DNA of 7,751 nt from Acidobacteriota bacterium (lineage in GTDB: Bacteria; Acidobacteriota; Terriglobia; Terriglobales; Acidobacteriaceae), in the NCBI GenBank assembly GCA_021810735.1, contig JAJZIF010000165.1, positions 1-7,751 on the forward strand, read 5' to 3'. Shown one piece after another: positions 6,614 to 7,751 of the stretch. Made by a program: the position numbers and the translations under genes. The notes under the pieces were generated by a model. It ran no database searches. It worked only from the letters and a program-made list of their open reading frames with translations, and was not told the DNA's origin. Position 1 is the stretch's first letter, and each line of letters opens with the position of its first letter.

Positions 6614-6926
6614 TCCACCTCCGGATGTTTTCCTGTGTTTCTGTGACGGTCCCTGGCTTTGGATGATTTCACTCCGCCTCAGGAATCGAATCTCCCATTG
6701 AATTCGCTCTGCTATTCCCGCAACCCGCTCCATCCTCTCAAAAATATCGCCGCTGCTGCCGTCGGATAGCCGCCGCTCCGCTCACCGCCCCCACGCGTCT
6801 CTATCCCGGAATGACAGAAGCAAAATGACAAACCCGACATCCATGACAATCTCGACATAATTGAAAACACTGGACTTACTACAAAAAAATGCGGTGACCA
6901 ACCGGTTTCTCGTGCATCTAACGGAT
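6614..6926. other. Non-coding divergent region of 313 bases
   Basis: The stretch separates the aldo/keto reductase (minus) from the exported protein (plus). I see no gene here: the open frames have no family resemblance and no ribosome site. It turns from GC-rich (6727-6800) to AT-richer (6810-6890), as expected for a promoter area. The hexamer ATGACA occurs three times on the plus strand (6811, 6825, 6843). No strong promoter for the reductase stands out. Confidence 0.6.
6834..6861 (+). promoter_or_regulatory. Possible promoter of the exported protein at 6927
   Basis: CCGACA (6834-6839, four of six matches to the -35 consensus) is followed after 16 bases by CATAAT (6856-6861, five of six matches to the -10). 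Transcription would begin near 6868, about 60 bases before the start codon. Spacing is one short of the optimum. Confidence 0.3.
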
Positions 6927-7751
6927 ATGTTTCGTGAACTCCCCGGAGCCCTTCGTTCGTGCGCCCCAGGAAGCACTGATTGCACGACTTGTCACAAGGC
7001 CTTTCTTTCCCGTGCTTTGTGGCCAATTTTTATCCTGCTGCTTGCAGTTCCCTGGCAACTGCACGCGCAGCCGGCGGTGAATCTCGCAGCGCTGCCCAAC
7101 GCTCCCGGCGTTGTGCAAAACTCTGCGTCGCAGTCCACACCCACAGGTGTCATCACCGGAACCCTCGAAAATCCCGAGGGCCAGCCCCTGCCTAACGCAC
7201 CCCTTCGCATCTTTGGTTCGGGCCTGACCGAGGCCATAGCCGGCAAAACTGACGCCCAGGGCAACTTCCGCATCACCGGCCTCAATGCTGGAACCTACCA
7301 CGTTCAGGCCTCTGCACAGGGTTACCTCACCGCTACTTCGCCGCTCGTCGTTCTGGGCCAGGGCGAGGTTTACCGCCTCTCCATCACCGAGATTCCGCTG
7401 CCCAAGGCCAGCACCACCGTACATGTCTACGGTTCGACGGTCCATCTCGCCACTCAGCAAGTCCACCAGGAAGAAAAGCAGCGCGTTCTCGGGATAGTCC
7501 CCAATTTCTTCACGAGCTATGTGCCCAATCCAGCTCCGCTGACTCCCAAGCTCAAAATGCGGCTCACCTTCCGTACCATGGGCGACCCCTTCATCCTCGG
7601 TGTCGCCGCTGCCGTCGCCGGCCTCGAGCAGCAGGAAGACATCTATCCCGGCTATGGAACCGGCTGGTCAGGTTACGGCAAGCGCTTCGGCGCATCCTAT
7701 GCCGACTCCAACATTTCCCGCCTCTTTGGCGAAGGCGTCTACCCTATCATC
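6927..7751 (+). CDS. Exported protein with carboxypeptidase-regulatory-like domain, C-terminus beyond window edge
   Basis: The visible 275 residues begin with an unusually long pre-sequence: about 27 residues containing Cys12, Cys19 and Cys22, then a hydrophobic signal segment (LWPIFILLLAVPW, 31-43) with a likely cut after LHA (45-47). Residues about 73-155 form a carboxypeptidase-regulatory-like beta-sandwich (GVITGTLENPEGQPLPNAPL ... TDAQGNFRITGLNAGTYHVQASAQGY), a domain often found at the front of outer-membrane and TonB-linked proteins. After a linker comes a block (RVLGIVPNFFTSYVP, LTPKLKMRLTFRTMGDP, GYGTGWSGYGKRFGASYADSNISRLFGEGVYP) that I recall from acidobacterial hypothetical proteins, probably an outer-membrane-associated part. 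The start is ATG 6927 with only a weak ribosome site; in-frame GTG codons at 6894 and 6912 are alternatives. The function is unknown; cell-envelope location is an inference from the signal and domain. Confidence 0.85.
   Translation, partial: MFRELPGALRSCAPGSTDCTTCHKAFLSRALWPIFILLLAVPWQLHAQPAVNLAALPNAPGVVQNSASQSTPTGVITGTLENPEGQPLPNAPLRIFGSGLTEAIAGKTDAQGNFRITGLNAGTYHVQASAQGYLTATSPLVVLGQGEVYRLSITEIPLPKASTTVHVYGSTVHLATQQVHQEEKQRVLGIVPNFFTSYVPNPAPLTPKLKMRLTFRTMGDPFILGVAAAVAGLEQQEDIYPGYGTGWSGYGKRFGASYADSNISRLFGEGVYPII

Noticed and set aside
6614..6733. Upstream extension of the aldo/keto reductase by 40 codons
   Set aside because: The family begins at MEYVNLGSTGL, and GGAGGTG directly before ATG 6613 fixes the start there.
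6811..6848. Three ATGACA hexamers as regulator-binding repeats
   Set aside because: Spacing is irregular (14 and 18 bases), the flanks differ, and three short hexamers can occur by chance.

Overview
The window reads as chromosomal DNA of a GC-rich soil-type bacterium, most likely a member of the Acidobacteriota (family Acidobacteriaceae or a close relative). This placement is an inference. It rests on the Tat-exported GH1 glucosidase beside a LacI regulator, and on the last gene, whose carboxypeptidase-regulatory-like domain is followed by a conserved block that I recall as common in acidobacterial genomes. No rRNA, tRNA, CRISPR array, transposase or phage gene is visible, and the seven genes look like ordinary housekeeping and accessory chromosomal content.

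Layout. At 1-1333 (minus) lies a GH1 beta-glucosidase with a twin-arginine signal, cut by the left edge. At 1334-1533 is its upstream region, with a candidate LacI-type operator and promoter. At 1534-2613 (minus) is a LacI-family repressor. At 2744-3997 (plus), divergent from it, is a complete homoserine dehydrogenase (hom) with a TTG start, followed by a strong hairpin. At 4277-4759 (plus) is a small exported protein of uncertain family, possibly metal-binding. At 4857-5435 (minus) is a three-helix membrane protein of unknown function. At 5436-5628 are a textbook terminator and three 33-bp tandem repeats. At 5629-6613 (minus) is a YajO-like aldo/keto reductase broken by one extra base in a G6 run. 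At 6614-6926 is a non-coding stretch, and from 6927 to the right edge (plus) is the start of an exported protein with a carboxypeptidase-regulatory-like domain.

How the genes work together. The repressor and the glucosidase probably form a local sugar-utilisation unit: the LacI protein would sense a sugar and control export of a periplasmic glucosidase that splits oligo-glucosides. hom is an amino-acid biosynthesis gene that only shares the divergent intergenic region with lacI. The other genes show no obvious pathway link.

The features most worth a second look are the single-base frameshift in the aldo/keto reductase, the tandem repeats that begin exactly at its stop codon, and the intrinsic terminator placed about 30 bases before the next start codon. 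I found no convincing evidence of a wholly new multi-gene system.
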